DNA of 64,000 bases from Macrobrachium rosenbergii (GCF_040412425.1 NC_089792.1:19390590-19454589), one strand, 5' to 3'. Counted from the stretch's first letter, positions 52,430-64,000 are shown. The notes: generated by a model not told the origin, from the sequence alone. Program-made: numbers and translations.

Positions 52430-52760
52430 CTCACGTCGGGATCGATACCCAGGTCTCTCAGGTGGAAATATATCCATGGGCCATACAAGTCTAAAAGAAG
52501 TTGGAACCTGATTGCACCATTTACCTGGGCAAGCTAACTGTGCGATTTTCCCCAACTTCCCGACTCAGCAATGACTAGATATAATTCGAATGATATGTTG
52601 TCTATTGGGTCATTGCTGTCGGGAAGTGGTTAAAACTATGCAAGCATTTTTTCCCAGGTAATTCCTGTTGCTGTCAGGTTCAAGCCTTTAGACTTAGTTT
52701 TGGATAACGTTGACTGAGTTTCTTCCTAAAAGATCATTAATTTATTTCTGTTCCACACGT
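52430..52760. mobile_element. R3 elements in head-to-head inverted arrangement
   Basis: From 52430 to about 52550 the R3 tRNA-like half lies on the minus strand: TCGGGATCGATACCCAGG, TCTCAGGTGG, AAAGAAGTTGGAACCT. From about 52555 to 52760 body and 3' parts lie on the plus strand: GTCGGGAAGTGGTTAAAACT, CCCAGGTAATTCC, ATTTATTTCTGTTCCACACG. The minus half sits directly against the (AT)n tract at 52421. Confidence 0.65.
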
Positions 52761-52779
52761 GATTGTGTGTTGATGATTT

Positions 52780-52899
52780 CTATATATATATATATTTATA
52801 TTTATATGTGTATGTATATATATATATATTTTCATTATTTATTTATATTTATATATGTGTATATTATATATATATTTATATATATATATATATATATAT

Positions 52900-52942
<43 letters not shown>
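52780..52942. repeat. (AT)n-(GT)n microsatellite
   Basis: Irregular ATATTTATAT sequence, then AT 52862-52900 and GT 52902-52940. Confidence 0.95.
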
Positions 52943-52944
<2 letters not shown>

Positions 52945-52959
52945 CACATTTTTTCCTAG

Positions 52960-53050
52960 AGGAGGTTGCTGTCAGCAAGCCTTTAGTTAGTTTGATAGCG
53001 TTGGCTCAGTTTCTTAGTAAAAGATATTAGTATTTCTGTCACAGATTTCG
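52960..53050 (+). mobile_element. R3-related fragment
   Basis: GGTTGCTGTCAGCAAGCCTT, TAGCGTTGGCTCAGTTTCTT and AGTAAAAGATATTAGTATTT repeat the sequence at about 52663-52745 with about 80% identity by eye. The microsatellite at 52780-52942 lies between the two copies, so the unit was duplicated around it. Confidence 0.65.
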
Positions 53051-54417
53051 TAACTAATCAATAAAACTTACGCGGCAGTAATACATATGTTTTTTTCATT
53101 GCTCTAAATGTTAATCACAGTGATTATGATCACGTTTAATCACTGCATGACGCACCCAACATTGTTCCTGATGTGACTCACTGTCCTTTACTGTAAATCA
53201 GTACTTTAATCACTGGTCACAGTCCATTTAGAATTTGTCACTGTTCATATTTCACCATTTGCGATGCATGAGATATTAACGAGCACTGAGTTCATTACCA
53301 TATGCTGTATTATTGAATGTCAGAAATCTGACCCTTTCGTTATAATTTTGTAATAGGTGCTGCAGCTTTATCGTCTAGTGTAGAGGTGAATGTTATCTCG
53401 TAAGATATTCATATTTTCACCATCAAAATGCACCACAAGTAATTCTTGTACATGCCTATGAGCACATCACATGTGATCCAGGGTTTTGAGTTCCTAGGTT
53501 ATTCTCACTTAGAAATAGTCCCGATTCAATTCTTTGATTTTGTCAGTTAAATTTTCCTCAAGTAATGAAGTATAACTCTTTATCCCAAGCAGACTTGTTG
53601 CGCCGTAAAAGTTGGTATTTTGCCAATCACACATTGCAAGGGTAGAGTAAAAATTCATAATGCAGTATACGTTTCTTTATCGGATTTTCGACGGTTTATC
53701 TTTTGTAGAGCCAGATCTGTAAATATACTTGCTCATGCATGTGCGCTTGCGTCAACACGTATGCTAAATTACGCGAGCCTCAAGTATGTCCAATCCAGAA
53801 CACCAAACTTCAGAGACAAGTATTTCCCAAGGTCCACATGTGTTAATGAACGATCAAACGGATATTACTCTCTTGTTTATTGCCATCGTTACAAAGTGAA
53901 ATTCCGATCGTTTTGCTCCCAAGGGAGTAGGATCTGTCACTGAAATGGTTCCGTTCCATAGAGGTTCTAGATTATTAGGGAGGGGAGTTCATCGCCAGGT
54001 CACGTTGGAGCTCTTTTTGAAGTTACTGTTATTATTATCTGTGCTGCGGTTGTGTTGTTGTAATCTTTATTAATAGAGTAATGTTGGCTATTTATTATCA
54101 TTAGTTTTTGTTGCTGCAAGGCGCAGCCCTTACTCTACGTTAGACTTTACAAGGAGTAATAAAAACAACCATAATGCTCACAATAATGATTGAATTTTTC
54201 TTGATGTAACAGGATAAGAAGAGAGCAGTTTTTCTGCTTAATAACATAAGCTTGTGAATTCGAGTATGTACTTTAGCTTAACTAATAAACGTATCGGTAA
54301 GAAGTCAAGGTCATTTTACTCAGCTTAATAGCTAAGGTTATTCTTTCCTGTTTTTTATGTCATTTAGAAAAGTGGTTGCTTCGTAATGACATCAGGCTGG
54401 TTGCTACACTAGAATGA
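53051..54417. other. No confident gene; one 107-codon frame
   Basis: At 53620-53943 the plus strand is open for 107 codons with balanced composition (Arg-, Ser-, Tyr-rich, several Cys). I see no domain, no repeat partner and no clear splice pair. The rest is anonymous. Confidence 0.3.
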
Positions 54418-55879
<1,462 letters not shown>

Positions 55880-56160
55880 TATTCATACTTTGACAGGTGG
55901 ATAAGTCCCCTGTTATTAAGAAGACTCCCACAACATTTCCCTTTATACAGTGGCGTGCCCAACACCGCTCGACAATGCCCCATTAACCTTAGTCTTGCAC
56001 GTGCTCTCTAGCTTCCTTGAAGTTGAGTCACCTAATTTCCCATTCTGCTTTCATATCATCTGTCCAGCCCTTTCCAGGTCTTCCTCACTTTCATTGTAAA
56101 ATTTCCAATTTTACTCTGCACCTACCTATCATTTTCCATCCTTAATACATTACCGATGTG
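55880..56160 (-). mobile_element. Antisense LINE C-terminal relic (family L1a)
   Basis: On the minus strand: [14 protein letters not shown] start (here [10 protein letters not shown]), then GRPGKGWTDDMKAEWE, NFKEARERVQD and a tail CIKGNVVGVFLITGDLS. This is the same C-terminal layout as the relic at 15176-15435 and the clearest of the antisense copies. Stops interrupt it and no RT is attached. Confidence 0.6.
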
Positions 56161-56168
56161 TGTGTGTG

Positions 56169-56265
<97 letters not shown>
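56161..56265. repeat. (GT)n-(AT)n microsatellite
   Basis: GT 56157-56168 followed by AT 56174-56265, which runs straight into a palindromic element. Confidence 0.95.
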
Positions 56266-56267
<2 letters not shown>

Positions 56268-56395
56268 AACACCACCGATGTAAATCCCACCAGTGTCGAT
56301 TTTATTGCTAAGCCTTTAAAGATGGCTTAGCCAGCAGTAAAGCCGACACCGGTCAGAATTTACAACCCTTTTTCATTTTATCCTGGTGGTGTTTG
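56266..56395. repeat. Imperfect inverted repeat (foldback F4) between AT tracts
   Basis: CAAACACCACC at 56266 pairs with GGTGGTGTTTG ending at 56395. Inside, CAGTGTCG pairs loosely with CCGACACCGG and the centre is GCTAAGCC-tttaaagat-GGCTTAGC. Arms are about 55 bp with many mismatches and a small insertion (CCTTTTTCATTTTAT) on the right. Confidence 0.75.
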
Positions 56396-56436
56396 GTAAA
56401 CAGAATCAAGTGTAAGAGTTATTATAAGCATGCATG

Positions 56437-56439
<3 letters not shown>

Positions 56440-56498
<59 letters not shown>

Positions 56499-56516
56499 GT
56501 ATATATATATATATTT
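56440..56516. repeat. (AT)n microsatellite
   Basis: AT 56444-56491, then ATGTAT variants and ATTTAT units. Confidence 0.93.
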
Positions 56517-56793
56517 ACATTTATATTTATAAATATGTGTGTGTGTGCACATGCCAGATATTTTCCACATGAGTTTCAGTCACTTGATTCAAAATCTAAG
56601 CTCAGTAAATATATAGCATATTATATTTTGGAAAATATGAAAATTAATCAACATCATGGAGAGAATTTGTGTCGGTGATTTTCAATTAGGGATGTCATTG
56701 TGCAGTCAGTCATTAGAAGCAGATTATTGACCATGAGAATCTAGACTAATTAATCAGAGGGAATTCTTATTATGGTAATGATGTCGCTGCTCT
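56517..56793. other. No recognisable gene
   Basis: Anonymous spacer. Confidence 0.5.
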
Positions 56794-56816
56794 TATTATT
56801 ATTAGTATTATTATTA

Positions 56817-56855
<39 letters not shown>
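56794..56855. repeat. (ATT)n microsatellite
   Basis: ATT units with two interruptions in the first third (AGTATT, TTTTT). Confidence 0.95.
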
Positions 56856-56857
<2 letters not shown>

Positions 56858-57589
56858 TGTTTTCTGATGAATTTAGTTTTTGTTTCTACTTAGATTATGT
56901 GTCCTTCAGACCACAGAATTTTAAAAATTAGTATCGGCAGATTTTAATAAAATTTGTTGTATTATGATCTCGGCCAATTAAAAGCTGATTAGATTTTGAG
57001 GTGGATCCTGATTTACATGCTTTTCAGAATTTTTTTTTTTTCAACATTGCTCTTTAAGTGTTTAGTTCATATTTTTTCGTCAGTTACCACAAAACAAAAT
57101 CCATTGTCAAGATAAAAAAAAAGTGATTTTTGTCCTTGTAAAAATTTTTTAACCCACAAAATTTCATTAAGATTCTGGCAACTATCAAGAAATCTTGAAT
57201 TGAAAATATGTGCTCCTAGGGTATGAGATTAACGCAAATATACTGTACGTTGCCTGAACGGTATAGAATTATTATTATTATCATTATTATCAATTTTATG
57301 ATTAATGGTGATCCCTCAATTCTACCTTAAAGAGCTGGCTCCCTAAGGCGTTATCTTTATTTTCTTAGCAGCATGCTCCTCGCCCCTATTCTGTCAACAG
57401 ATTTTTCTTGTCATTGTACAGCATAACCTCTCAAACTAATCAGTGACTCTATACTTGAGTGATTAGTGTTACATTCATGAACCAGTTTTTAATTTTCTAG
57501 TTTTTATGACGTTTCATTAACTGTCAAAAAAGGCCGGGGAAAGACAAAGTACAGTGCTGTAGAGAGAGAATACATGGTGATGAAGACAA
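56856..57589. other. No recognisable gene
   Basis: AT-rich anonymous sequence with A- and T-runs. Confidence 0.5.
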
Positions 57590-57634
57590 CACACACACAC
57601 ATACACACACACACATACACACACACACACACAC
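57590..57634. repeat. (AC)n microsatellite
   Basis: AC units with two ATAC interruptions. Confidence 0.95.
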
Positions 57635-58013
57635 GCAAACTTGCGTGATGACAACGCCTTGAGTCCCTCCAATATTTAGCTTTAATATAATGGTATATGG
57701 CTTTTCCCTCTTGATATTTATTTTCTCTCTCTTCTCTTCCTCTCTCTACCCTCGTACAAGAGGTGACTTTTTTTTTAAATTGCCCTTTGATTTCTTCTCA
57801 CCTAACTGTTCAGCTTCTTTAACTCTTTCTTACTCCATTTGTTATACAGGAAAGATAAATTCAATAGAAAAAGTTTTATAAGATTCTTGAATACGAAAGT
57901 CAGTCGCCTAGTAAACTACTTTAATGGAAATAACTCTTATGCCTAAGATACACTACAGCTGACCAGCTAACAAGCAACGAAACTGATTTCATGTAACGAG
58001 CCTAACTTGGTAT
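57635..58013. other. No recognisable gene
   Basis: Anonymous sequence, pyrimidine-rich around 57720-57840. Confidence 0.5.
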
Positions 58014-58084
58014 GTCCCCGGCCGGAATTTGGACTTCGATTTTCCCGGCAGTATGGTCAGTGCATTGCTCACACAGTTAAGCCA
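58014..58084 (-). mobile_element. Possible tRNA-like SINE head
   Basis: On the minus strand GGCTTAACTGTGTGAGCAAT (A-box-like) is followed, after CTGCCGGGAAAATCG, by AAGTCCAAATTCCGGCCGG, a B-box-like string. The box spacing is a little long and no second copy occurs here, so this is tentative. Confidence 0.35.
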
Positions 58085-58937
58085 AAGATAAGTAAGCCTC
58101 AGCTCGAAAATTAGAATGTTATCGACCATTTGTTGTTTTTCTTTTTGAATAACTTTGAAGAAACAGGTTAATTGATCCCTAAAAAACGAGCCAGCCGAAA
58201 TTGCGTTAGGTCAGTGTGGTAAAATTGCACTGAACTCGAGCTAATTACCTCCACTAAGGTTACGCGTTTGGTTCGATCTATCCGTTTTTTTTTTTTATCT
58301 TTGTCTTTTAGCGGGGTCACGTGAATATTAATGAACTACTTTTATGAAACTTACTAGAAATATTTATTAGGTGACCTCTGCAGATAAATCAACTTACGGT
58401 GACTATCGATGAAGATTTGATACTTTCACTTCAGAGGAAACCTGGGCAAATCGTCAGCGATATCCATCTCAAGATTATTATCTGGAGTCGACCAGAAAAT
58501 ACCAAATGCTTTGTTATTATTACTGGAAATGGGTAGACTTTAGTGCAGTTATCTAAGCAAAAGTTTTCTGTATTTGTTCTGTGTATTTTGTATTTATGTA
58601 TTTTTGAGGTACGTTATGTATTACATCCCGTTACCATGGACATCTTTATGTGCATTATTACCGATTGGAGGAATGAGTATATTGAGTGGATAACGATGAC
58701 CATTTTTTATCATAACCAAAAGCGTCATTAATTCATTAGTATTGTTGTTATTATTATGTTTTCTTGCCCTTCTGAAAAACTATAGTAACTTCAATTAATG
58801 AGTGAACTGAATAAATTGGTGATGATGATAGGTAAATCACCCAGTCATTATTCTGTCATTATCGATGATGTAATAATGAAAGTAACCATATTCTAACTAG
58901 AAAATACATTACTAATTAGGATGAATCCATAGTGCAA

Positions 58938-58940
<3 letters not shown>
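58085..58940. other. No recognisable gene
   Basis: Anonymous sequence with a T-run near 58286. Confidence 0.5.

Positions 58941-59008
<68 letters not shown>
58941..59008. repeat. (CT)n microsatellite
   Basis: Perfect CT tract of about 33 units. Confidence 0.97.
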
Positions 59009-59010
<2 letters not shown>

Positions 59011-59173
59011 CATATAATTTGCCGGGTTCTCCTTTTATGACATCTAATTGAGATAATCCCAGAGCAGTTGGGGCAGTGACAACCCGGAAAGCGGATTGGC
59101 TTCTCTGACAAAAGGGAATTTCTGTGGTGTCGCGCATAGAGCCAATTACGGAAGGCCGGTCACCAAATGAAAA

Positions 59174-59428
59174 TTATAATTTCGTTAAGAGTTGAACTTG
59201 TCGGTATCGTTTGGTTTCGTTCCTTTTTTTCAAATATTTTGAAAAGTTGCTCATGCTCTCAGCGTCCAGGTTTTGCTTGATTGCTTCAGGTATCTGCTTC
59301 TGTGGTCTGTAGGCTATTTCAGGTTTCATATTCGGTTGCCTGGGTGGTAACCTTATAACTATTGCTCTCACTTGGGGTTGTGCCATTGCCTTTGCACCAT
59401 GGCCTTCCACACCCTCGGGGTTCAGCAT
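59174..59428 (-). CDS. Small open frame of unknown nature
   Basis: An ATG-initiated 84-codon frame with balanced, non-repetitive composition: AMAQPQVRAIVIRLPPRQP, MKPEIAYRPQKQIPEAIK, then a Lys/Arg-rich end KYLKKRNETKRYRQV. It is Pro/Gln-rich in the middle and basic at the C-terminus. The ATG follows AAGCAAAG, which would also serve as a weak splice acceptor. I recognise no family. An exon, part of a transposable-element ORF1 or chance are all open. Confidence 0.22.
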   Translation of the reverse strand: MLNPEGVEGHGAKAMAQPQVRAIVIRLPPRQPNMKPEIAYRPQKQIPEAIKQNLDAESMSNFSKYLKKRNETKRYRQVQLLTKL

Positions 59429-59562
59429 CTTTGCTTAAGGGTATATTCAAGCACTTTTGCTTGTGGAAGTATTTTTTTTTTATTTTATATATTTATATGT
59501 GTATTTATTTTATATGAGTTGTATGTATTATATGTGTCATTTTCTTCTCTGATAGTTACATT

Positions 59563-59841
59563 AAGTTAAGTATACCTTAGTTTAACCAGACCACTGAGCT
59601 GATTAACAGCTTTCCTAGGGCTGGCCCGAAGGATTAGATTTATTTTACGTTGCTGAGAACCAATTCGTTACCTAGCAACGGGACCTACAGCTTATTGTGG
59701 AATCCGAACCACATTATAGCAAGAAATGAATTTCTATCACCAGAAATAAATTCCTCTTATTCTTCATTGGCCGGTCGGAGATTCGAACTCGCGGCCAGCA
59801 GAGTGCTAACTGAGAACGGAACCCACTCACTCAAAGAGGAA
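59563..59841 (-). mobile_element. SINE S1, copy 3, with perfect 16-bp TSD
   Basis: Read on the minus strand from 59841: a tRNA-like head with GTTCTCAGTTAGCACTCTGC and B box GAGTTCGAATCTCC, the S1 body (GTTCGGATTCCACAATAAGC, CTGTTAATCAGCTCAGTGGT), and the end AAGGTATACTTAACTT. Perfect direct repeats CTCTGATAGTTACATT lie at 59547-59562 and 59842-59857. The intact B box and perfect target-site duplication make this the youngest-looking S1 copy here. Confidence 0.94.
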
Positions 59842-59857
59842 CTCTGATAGTTACATT

Positions 59858-60403
59858 ATTACATGCGAAACAGAATTCTAGTTTTAGTGATTTTTTTATT
59901 TCGAAAACCTCACTTACTTTCGTGCAAGGCTTATGATTATTTTATTTCTCTTTAATTTCTAGATATTACCTCTCAGAAAGTACCAGAACGGATTCACCTC
60001 AAGGTGAGGCTTGGAATGATATGATATGATTTCATGCCTCAGGAGGTTATTATCGTTCTAACTGGCTCTGAATAAGACGTTCGGAACTACTATTGTCTAT
60101 TTAAGAGTATTAGTAGTAGCAGTATTGTTGTTCATTGAATAATAACATACTATACAATGGACGAACCTAAGCAATCATTACTTTAATTATGAATCTTCCC
60201 TACAACAAAATACCACTTGTGAAAAAAGGTAAAAAATATACAGAGGTAGTTTCATTAAAGTGGAGCAAAATTGGCATTTAAGTTAACAAACAACTTACTA
60301 ACAGGATCCAATTATTTTCGACTCATATTAGATGACGTGAGGTCGATTCATTCTTTCAGAGGCAGCGTCTTGTTTCGTTTCTAAAAAGATGTTGTTTGCT
60401 AGA
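59858..60403. other. No recognisable gene
   Basis: AT-rich anonymous sequence. Confidence 0.5.
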
Positions 60404-60546
60404 GGCGCCAACAGTTACTATGACTCCAAAACTGTAATATAACTTGAAATGAAGTTACCTAAAATCGATACTATTGTTTGGAATGAATTTATTAAAAACT
60501 TTCGTATAACTTCATATAAAGTTATTAAACTTTGAGTCATGGCGCC
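60404..60546. repeat. Imperfect inverted repeat (foldback F5) with GGCGCC ends
   Basis: Both ends are GGCGCC. Inside, ATGACTCCAAAACTGTAATA pairs imperfectly with TATTAAACTTTGAGTCAT, and ATAACTTGAAATGAAGTTA with TATAACTTCATATAAAGTTA. Arms are about 60 bp. Confidence 0.7.
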
Positions 60547-62035
60547 ATGTACTTTTGTATGAAAACAAATTATCTTGCAAAGTTTGCAGTTAATGTTGGC
60601 GAATAAAACTGAATGCAGGATATAATTGTTGAGAATGTTATGATTCGATTATAGCTGAAATTAGATTTTTTTTTTTTGTATGAAAGCTAAATTGTGCGTA
60701 TGAGGTAGGTTTAATTTCCTTTGTCTCCCATGGCTTTTCCACTTTATTTTAAGCTTAATCTCATTCCAGTGTCGTGTTTTCTTAAGGCGTTCGGTATCGT
60801 TTATTTATCTCAGATGATTATTTCATGGTCGTCCTTATAAGCAAGAGGTAAGGTTACTCTTTTAATTTGGCCAGCAATTCCAAATATGTGGAAATTTTGC
60901 TCCTTCTACCTTGCTTACATTATGCCTAGTGCTATGCCTTCATATTGCTTGGTTATAAACCTGATTGTATTTGTCTTGTCTTATATTAACATTGTTCTCT
61001 TGAGGACCTATTCCTCCTTTTTTCGGATAAATGACATGTGGTAGGCTCTGAAACTCAATGTTCTGCACTTAGCCTTATTATTATTATTTTTTATTTTTTT
61101 GCAATAATTAAGTATTTTTATTTTAGAGTGGAAGATAGTTGCCCAAATTTGCTTTGAAATAATTCATGGAGGTTTTGTTTAAAATATAAATGAAAGAAAA
61201 CTCCCCCGTGACAATTTTAAGAGATGGTGATAATGTAAATGTCTATACCGTGAACAGTGCATGGGCCAGGCACAAACTGCTTCAGGATTTCTCCAGATTG
61301 TATTGTATACTGAACGTAAAATATGCCTAATACTGCTGAGAGAAACTTGAATCATAACAAGTTCATATTATCCACAAGTCATAGGAAGGACAGGATTATT
61401 TTAGAGATGATACTGGCTGATGGTCCAAAAGAAGAAAACATTTTTATTGGTGTAATACAATTTGAAGGTTTTAGCTGACATGGAGAGTAACTTATTTCTT
61501 AAAATAAAATTGTCGAGTTTATGTTCCATCACAAACATCTTTCTTGAAGGAAGTCTTCCGATGCTCTTGAAATTTTATTTTATACTTAAATGTCATTTCC
61601 TAATATGTTTTCGCTGAATTTACACCATCCGCGTTAGGTGAAATAATCTCAAGTATAAGGTGTGGCAATATCTGTTCTTTTTATTTTTACCTTTTTACAA
61701 AATTTCAATGTACTCAGAAGGATATTGTCTCTCTTTCATTTTCGGATACTTATTTAGCCTTTTCTCTATTCTTAATAGATTCCTAAGAACAGATGATGTA
61801 GATTACCAGACGAATATTTTAACAAGCTTTTACAAAGAATGGTTAGATGTGTGTGTCCCCCGCTAACAAAGGAAAATATAAGATCCCATGCTGAATCGTG
61901 ATTCTCTGAGTATGGTAGAAATTGAAAAAACACTGTTGATCAAATGGTAAGCAGTGCAAAATTTAGGCCCCATGAAAATCATCGAAATAAAACGAAGTAA
62001 AGGCTAGATTTAACATTCTATAGAAGAAATTATCA
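60547..62035. other. No recognisable gene, 1.5 kb
   Basis: AT-rich sequence. A 68-codon frame at 61660-61866 (Phe/Leu/Tyr-rich) lies just upstream of the LINE relic and could be its decayed linker, but this cannot be shown. Confidence 0.45.
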
Positions 62036-62500
62036 TTCGCAAAATAATAAGAGCAAATGTGTCTGATAACGACGAGGAGCCGTCAGAAATTTATAATGAA
62101 TATTTTGCCGATGAAGGAAAAATGTTTGCTTGGAAACTCAACGAGTTCGTGAATTGCTTCATCGAAATTTAGATCCTGATTTTCCTTCAGGAAAGCGTAT
62201 TAGGCAACAACCTTTTTATTAAAATCAGATTACATGCACGATTGCAAGTTTAAAAGTATGAATTCCTGTGGCTGTGATGGTATCCCTTCTTGATTTTTTA
62301 GACTCCAAGTCAGTTTTAACGTCTTCCACCACCATCAATGTCAATGCTGTTGTAGAAAGAGTCACTAAAGACTGGAAACATGGTATAGTTGTTTTTTATA
62401 CAAACAAGGTGAAACAGTGAGCCCTCTAACTTTAAGCCGGTTTCACCACTGGCTGCAGTTTCCAAAGTATTAGATAAATACAGAAAATACAAAACTCCAC
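62036..62500 (+). mobile_element. Decayed LINE reverse-transcriptase relic
   Basis: In order the segment gives EIYNEYFADEGK (about 62089), MNSCGCDGIPS (62258-62290) and NFKPVSPLAAVSKVLDKY (about 62428-62481). They correspond to 'xxFNxYFxxIG', 'LKxxxSxGxDGIPxxFL' and 'NYRPISLLPxxSKxLEK' at the start of the RT domain of non-LTR elements. Stops and frameshifts lie between the blocks and the catalytic core is not visible. Confidence 0.65.
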
Positions 62501-62740
62501 CGCTAGCGTTGCAGTTGGTCGAGGTAGAAAATGTAATAACGCTCTTCCTCCTGTTAAGAAATTACAGTAAGGTGGCTTAAACTTGCGATCAGGGTGATTT
62601 ATGATGTGTGTATGTACATTTTTAAAGTAATGTACTTGGAAATACCGAAATGGGTCACTAGTTTCTGAGCTCTCAGTGACTTAATAGAAAGACAGTCGAG
62701 GTAGGGAAATGATCTTCTGTTACCAAGGAGAGGGATTTGT
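62501..62740. other. No recognisable gene
   Basis: Spacer between the LINE relic and the next SINE; possibly further decayed LINE. Confidence 0.4.
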
Positions 62741-63020
62741 TGAGCTAAGGTATACCTTAGTTTAACCAGACCACTGAGCTGATTAACAGCTCTCCTAGGG
62801 CTGGCCCAAAGGATTAGATTTATTTTACGTGACGAAGAACCAATTGGTTACCTAGCAACGGGACCTACAGCTTATTGTGGAATGCGAACCACATTATAGC
62901 GAGAAATGAATTTCTGTCACCAGAAATAAATTCTTCTAATTCTTCATTGGCCGGTCGGAGAATCGAAGGCGGGGCCAGCTGAGTGCTAGCTGAGAACGGT
63001 ACCCACCCGTCCAATGAGGA
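62741..63020 (-). mobile_element. SINE S1, copy 4
   Basis: Minus-strand S1 with nearly the full body (CAGACCACTGAGCTGATTAA, GTTACCTAGCAACGGGACCT, AATTCTTCATTGGCCGGTCG in plus-strand order). The tRNA-like head is present but its B box is damaged (GAGAATCGAAGGCGGGGCC on the plus strand where copies 1 and 3 keep GATTCGAACTCG-like sequence). No target-site duplication was found by eye. A minus-strand open frame overlapping it (62936-63235) is incidental. Confidence 0.88.
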
Positions 63021-63763
63021 ACAATCAAGTCATATCTCTTATTGGACAAAGCAAAATGCTGGAATGATTTGCCATCAAATGTCGAAGAGAACAAAGTAAA
63101 ACCATGATCCCAGGCAGAATTGCTTGTTCGGATCAGAGCCAAAAGTGACCTTTGGGTATAAATAGTGAGGAATAATGCTGATCTCCATGTTATTCGAAGT
63201 GAAGGAGAAACCATGTGATTTTCATCGAGTCTCATATGATATGAACGTTTTTATCAAGAAATATTATTCGATATCCATCGAACATGGAGGCGTTGGAAAC
63301 CCTTCATTTACTGTGTTTACTGAATGTCGCCACGAACAGGTGCGCCAAACGCTATAATAGCGTTCTCAATTTGCCTTTTCGGGCTTCTTCTGCTACCAAA
63401 GAATAAGGGAATTACGGATTTTCTCATGGGAAACTTTCTTGGCAATAATTAGAAAATCTACATAAAGTAGCCATTTTTCGACTCACTTATTGTGGCATAG
63501 TAACAAGCAGGATGTAAAAAATAACACAAATGAATAATAATTAAACTGAATTTATTGTACACAGTAAAGGCAGAATTTCTGTTATGTTTTCTCATAACTC
63601 CCCAAAAACAGAGAGTAATCTGAAGAGCAGACTCTGTTACAGTGAAATGCATACAAACACCGAGCCAAGGTAGCTATTAAATAAACAAGCACGTCAGTCA
63701 GCATCAAAGATCTTTGTCGGTTGTTAGTGTTCCATGGACAATGAACCTTCCTGAACAATGGTA

Positions 63764-63769
<6 letters not shown>
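63021..63769. other. No confident gene; possible LINE C-terminal scrap
   Basis: KCWNDLPSNVEE can be read on the plus strand at about 63052-63090 and resembles the 'WNxLPxxV' C-terminal signature of LINE polyproteins. It may be the end of the element begun at 62036 and later interrupted by the SINE. The rest is anonymous. Confidence 0.3.
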
Positions 63770-63829
<60 letters not shown>

Positions 63830-63889
63830 AATATGGAAGCTTTACAGAACCATAATTAATGTAATTCTCTTTCTCCTCCTCTTTGGAGA

Positions 63890-63930
<41 letters not shown>
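63770..63930. repeat. (CT)n followed by (GA)n
   Basis: CT 63770-63826 and GA 63892-63929 lie 65 bp apart and are complementary, so a single strand could pair them into a stem. Confidence 0.95.
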
Positions 63931-63932
<2 letters not shown>

Positions 63933-64000
63933 TCATTTATCAGTCGTTCGTCAGACATTCTATTTATTCTTTTCAGTATGAGTGCCCTATCACTAACGTA
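63931..64000. other. Window end, no feature
   Basis: Seventy bases of anonymous sequence. Confidence 0.5.

Noticed and set aside
53620..53943. 107-codon plus-strand open frame as a gene
   Set aside because: Balanced composition but no recognisable motif, no splice pair, no second copy; not enough to call.

Overview
The window looks like non-coding, repeat-dominated DNA from an arthropod, most probably a decapod crustacean (shrimp, crayfish or crab). I base this on very dense and long (AT)n, (CT)n/(GA)n, (ATT)n and (GT)n microsatellites, on tRNA-derived SINEs, and on relics of non-LTR retrotransposons and repeat families that I remember as typical of decapod assemblies. There is no sign of bacterial or viral gene organisation. 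Long open frames made of alternating Tyr-Ile or Arg-Glu are microsatellite translations, not genes.

Layout. 1-8 kb: anonymous DNA, two large SSR blocks, one interspersed repeat (3057-3360) and a diverged minisatellite (about 6740-7310). 8-17 kb: an (AT)n block, a structured interspersed repeat (8833-9163), a tRNA-boxed inverted-repeat element (11517-11718), a decayed non-LTR retrotransposon with endonuclease and reverse transcriptase remnants (about 12175-13830), and two C-terminal LINE scraps. 17-30 kb: SSRs, an antisense LINE relic, two copies of an unnamed repeat (20501-20890 and 28655-29070), a SINE with a perfect 14-bp target-site duplication (25512-25774), and a 5S-rRNA-derived fragment (28393-28451). 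30-45 kb: more SSRs, second copies of two interspersed repeats, antisense LINE 3' ends, a Penelope-like relic, and three strong foldback sequences. 45-54 kb: a degraded SINE, the one candidate protein-coding exon I consider reasonable (46766-47011, minus strand), a LINE C-terminal relic carrying a recent 142-bp tandem duplication, and a tandem array of about 270-bp SINE-like units (50440-51725) with inverted relatives downstream. 54-64 kb: SSRs, two more foldbacks, a SINE with a perfect 16-bp target-site duplication (59563-59841), another LINE relic and another SINE copy.

There is no gene set working together here. The window reads as intergenic or deep-intronic DNA in which retroelements have been inserted, nested and decayed, while microsatellites expanded next to or inside them. 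The most interesting signals are structural: at least six foldback sequences, several touching (AT)n tracts; tRNA-box SINE-like units turned into a tandem array; and a SINE-like element with inverted B-box segments at both ends. I found no convincing new biochemical system. All assignments come from reading motifs by eye; no database or alignment was run.
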